Source: Rotaria socialis
Lineage: Eukaryota; Rotifera; Eurotatoria; Philodinida; Philodinidae
DNA: 64,000 nucleotides
Assembly: GCA_905331475.1 (NCBI GenBank)
Contig: CAJNYU010001231.1
Location: 186,001 to 250,000 of the forward strand
Direction: 5' to 3'
Positions 61,331 through 64,000 of the stretch are shown one piece after another; the stretch's first letter is position 1; the number at the start of each line of letters is the position of its first letter. The position numbers and the translations under genes are program-made. The notes under the pieces were generated by a model. That model was given only the letters and a program-made list of their open reading frames with translations, made no database searches and had not been told where the DNA came from.

Positions 61331-62873
61331 ATCAAAGAGATAAAGAAAAAGGCTTGCTAACCAGGATTGCCAGATAGAAGAGTTAGACATCGGATTTTTT
61401 AGATTGAAATTCAGAATCTATTTTCTTAAAATGTGGAAAACAATTATCTAACTTGTTGATGCATAAGTTTGTCTTATTCTTTTAGGAAAGCATGTAGAGA
61501 ATTGGAAAAAAAGCAAGAAAAAGTGAATGATATAATTATATGGTCATTCGGTTAAAAACATTTTAGTAAAACTGCATATTTCCTTAAACTTAAAATTGAG
61601 TTCATTTCAAATAACACCAATGAAAGCATGATTCAGAAGACTGAAGCGACCAGAAAATGTGCAATAACAGCTCAAACACAATCTATTATCCAATGATTCT
61701 GAGAAAATCAAGATGACGCAGTAATAGATAATAAAAGTTATTTTTAGATGTAGATTTTGTGGTTGTATTTTACGTGTAAACTTCATACACGAGTTTGATG
61801 GTTCAATCAATGTTCGTGAAGACAACTTACTAGTTTTTCCAAGAGTGATTACATGTTGCATGAGGCTTTTTTTATTTCTAATATTTAGTTAATGTAAAAT
61901 CATCCCGGTATTTATAAGAAATATAGTGAACAATCTGCTGAAAACGTATATAAATTTGAGATTAAATGACTCAAACCGTGCTGGAAATAGAGACAATAAT
62001 CGATCAACAAAAGTCGCAAAAATGATGGGGGGAAACCGGCGATTGATTGATTGGTAATTCTTTAGCAATTTTTAGGACATGGGAACCTATGCACTCAGTT
62101 CTTCTCAATAGAGAATGTGCTTGAAAAAAAATTAAAATAAAACGACAAAAAAGAACGCGAAGCAGAGAGGAAAGGAGCACAAAACGTGCCATTTGAAGAA
62201 AAAAAGCAACCAAATTACGTTGTAAAATTTGTTTTCAACAAAACACATTATTTGGTTCAGCTATTAAATCTTTGTAAGTAGAGTATTAGGAAGATTCTAA
62301 AAATAAAAGTGACTATATGAAATGTTCTGTATTTCGTGCCAGGACACAGGAGATAGTCTATCTCTTCGTTTATTTTGCTTTATTCAAGATAGTGTAACTA
62401 GAGATTCAATGAGATCAGGCAAAAACAGGGAATTTCTATAATCGTAAGTTCAAGGTGGGATAACAATAACGGTAGGGAACCCTTTATCCACACTGAAATA
62501 ACAACTTTAATGAGACAGCCTTTATCACACCCACGCCCTCACATATATATACCAACATTCATACCAAATAGATTGCAATTATTTGTGTCAATTTTCAACA
62601 ACTCGATTAAAATCAGATTTTCCTCGACTATTTTTACATTTATGTATTGCTGTTAATGCTGACCGTTCATGATATTCCTTTTTTATGCCTAGTATACTTG
62701 TGTCGCATTCGAAGGTAAAATATTTTCAATTCCGCCCACTGTATGAAAGTCGGCTGCTAAAACTGAACAATAGATTGATTCGTTTAAGTGACATAAAATA
62801 ATATAAGAGTCGAGAAAAAAAACTCCGCCAGACACAATCTAAAATAACAACATGACACAGAGAGTGTTTTTTC
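61331..62873. other. Unassigned AT-rich stretch
   Basis: No gene recognised. Near 61370 a short AGGATTGCCAGAT resembles the ends of hAT-like MITEs but no partner end was found. Confidence 0.35.
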
Positions 62874-63206
62874 TCAATGTAGAAAGCAAATTTTCAGATA
62901 ACATCTACCATTGATCAATCCAAACAAATTAGCAATACGTTGTGTTTCCATCACAACATTCATTTCGTTTATAGAAAGGCGCCCCTTCAGTGTCAGCTTC
63001 GACTTCACCAAGAGTCGATACCATCGAGCCGAACAATAATCATTTAGAATACACAATTTATATTTATCAAATTTCTCATCATTTTGGATGTCTGCTGTGA
63101 GTATCAAATCTCCATCAAATAAAAGTAGGATATTGTTAACTATCGTCTTGAGTTTGCAGCTACCTGCGAGCAATAATAAGGAGAATATGTGGCACGTACA
63201 AACCAT
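62874..63206 (-). CDS. Hypothetical exon of an unknown gene
   Basis: An open frame of 110 codons whose middle has ordinary protein composition (LILTADIQNDEKFDKYKLCI, SKLTLKGRLSINEMNVVMET). It may be an exon from an acceptor near 63165 to a donor near 62912 (GTAGAT). No family recognised; the frame could be fortuitous. Confidence 0.25.
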   Translation of the reverse strand: MVCTCHIFSLLLLAGSCKLKTIVNNILLLFDGDLILTADIQNDEKFDKYKLCILNDYCSARWYRLLVKSKLTLKGRLSINEMNVVMETQRIANLFGLINGRCYLKICFLH

Positions 63207-64000
63207 ACGCGTACACTCTCAGTTACGGCAGTATTGTACACATTCTAACAATGGTGGCCGCATCAGCGTTTCAAATAAAAATTGAAGCTGAGAAGAACAA
63301 GAAAGACGCGGTATGGGTTGTGTTCTCGTTCCTTGAGGACAGAAACTCTCAGTCACTCAGTCTCATCCTGTAAGTTCATGTACACAACAGATTTTCATAA
63401 AAAATAATGCGTATTCTCTAACAAGTATAAGTGCAAGTTAAAAAATAACTCAATTTTTCTAAAAAGAATCTTATAATTATTATCTCTTAAGTTAGCGGTG
63501 GTACTTGTGTTTTTATATGAATATTGACACATGATTCTACAAAACTAGCAAATCCATTTTAATTAATTTCTGACTGTTGACAAGTAACTTACTTTAGCAT
63601 TTGACATTGATTAGGATGTCTTTGTTTTTACGAGAGATAATCTTTCGAGTTATTTTGAATATTGTGAGTTTTATCCTGTTGCCGTCAATGAATTGTCAAA
63701 CATAATTAAGTCAGTGTCCTCTCCAAGGGATAAACATAATACTTCATACTTTACGTACTTTAAGATACTTTAAAATACTTTGACGTACTTTAAGATACTT
63801 TAACGTAATTCATTGTAGTTCTTTCTTTTTTACGTAGCTTTTAAGTTGAATTTTCTATAAATATCGACACTGTACTAAACAAATACAATTTATTAATCAA
63901 TATTCATGGCATACGGTATTTTATGGTATTGGAGGTTGCCATTGAACTCTTTAACTATGTAAGAATTATGTATTTTATTTGAAAACAAAGTATTTTATTC
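63207..64000. other. Unassigned, short tandem motif
   Basis: About 63755-63820 holds a degenerate tandem of TACTTTAAGATACTTTAA with GACGTACTTT variants. Nothing else recognised up to the window edge. Confidence 0.4.

Overview
The window is AT-rich eukaryotic DNA, dense in genes with many short introns (mostly about 45-60 bp, GT..AG). It looks like a bdelloid rotifer (Adineta/Rotaria type). The grounds are the compact introns, NHL-repeat, Thr-rich secreted and R-S-E ADP-ribosyltransferase genes of kinds I recall as expanded in bdelloids, a head-to-head inverted pair of near-identical genes, a decayed bacterial-style transglutaminase gene and many small DNA-transposon derivatives. The assignment is inference. 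The exon chains were built by hand: where coordinates are exact, reading phase closes across every junction.

Layout. 1-1464 (+): 3' part of an Arg/Ser-rich nuclear protein. 1465-6041: no gene recognised. 6439-8680 (-): nine-exon bHLH-PAS-like regulator, with a possible small membrane-protein gene just downstream. 9.3-18 kb: accessory stretch with three hAT-type MITEs carrying 8-bp target-site duplications, two related TIR elements built on a TTCCGAACATCCGG-like motif, a foldback, a 31-bp minisatellite and a secreted Thr-rich gene (13386-15436, -) with a MITE in one of its introns. 18065-18686 (-): small membrane protein. 20.2-22.3 kb: poly-G tract, a perfect 51-bp-arm hairpin, and an NHL-repeat gene between inverted copies of the hairpin spacer. 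23.7-27.2 kb: inverted interspersed repeats around a 0.9-kb foldback element and a transglutaminase-like pseudogene.

28177-30208 (-) and 33483-35928 (+) are two cationic amino-acid transporter genes, head to head, with the same eight-exon structure including a 9-bp micro-exon. 37115-38539 (+): four-pass membrane protein. 39704-45863 (-): complete 21-exon AP-3 delta adaptin gene. 46313-47683 (+): SLC35B1-type nucleotide-sugar/ATP transporter, divergent from it. 48763-48895: assembly gap flanked by homopolymers. 49692-53385 (+): complete 19-exon glycogen phosphorylase. 53491-53694 (-): small PPxY membrane protein. 54653-55533 (-): conserved unknown protein. 55798-58575 (-): ILRUN homologue with an ADP-ribosyltransferase gene (56828-57697, +) inside one intron. 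58891-59235 and 60073-60276 (-): two paralogous small subunits of serine palmitoyltransferase. 60.95-61.33 kb: a decayed glycine-zipper/coiled-coil gene. The rest is mostly unassigned.

The recognised genes are not an operon. They are housekeeping loci (membrane traffic, glycogen, sphingolipid synthesis, amino-acid and nucleotide transport) interleaved with accessory DNA. I found no convincing new multi-gene system. The most informative features are the palindromic transporter pair, the gene nested in ILRUN, the dying transglutaminase locus and the repeat families.
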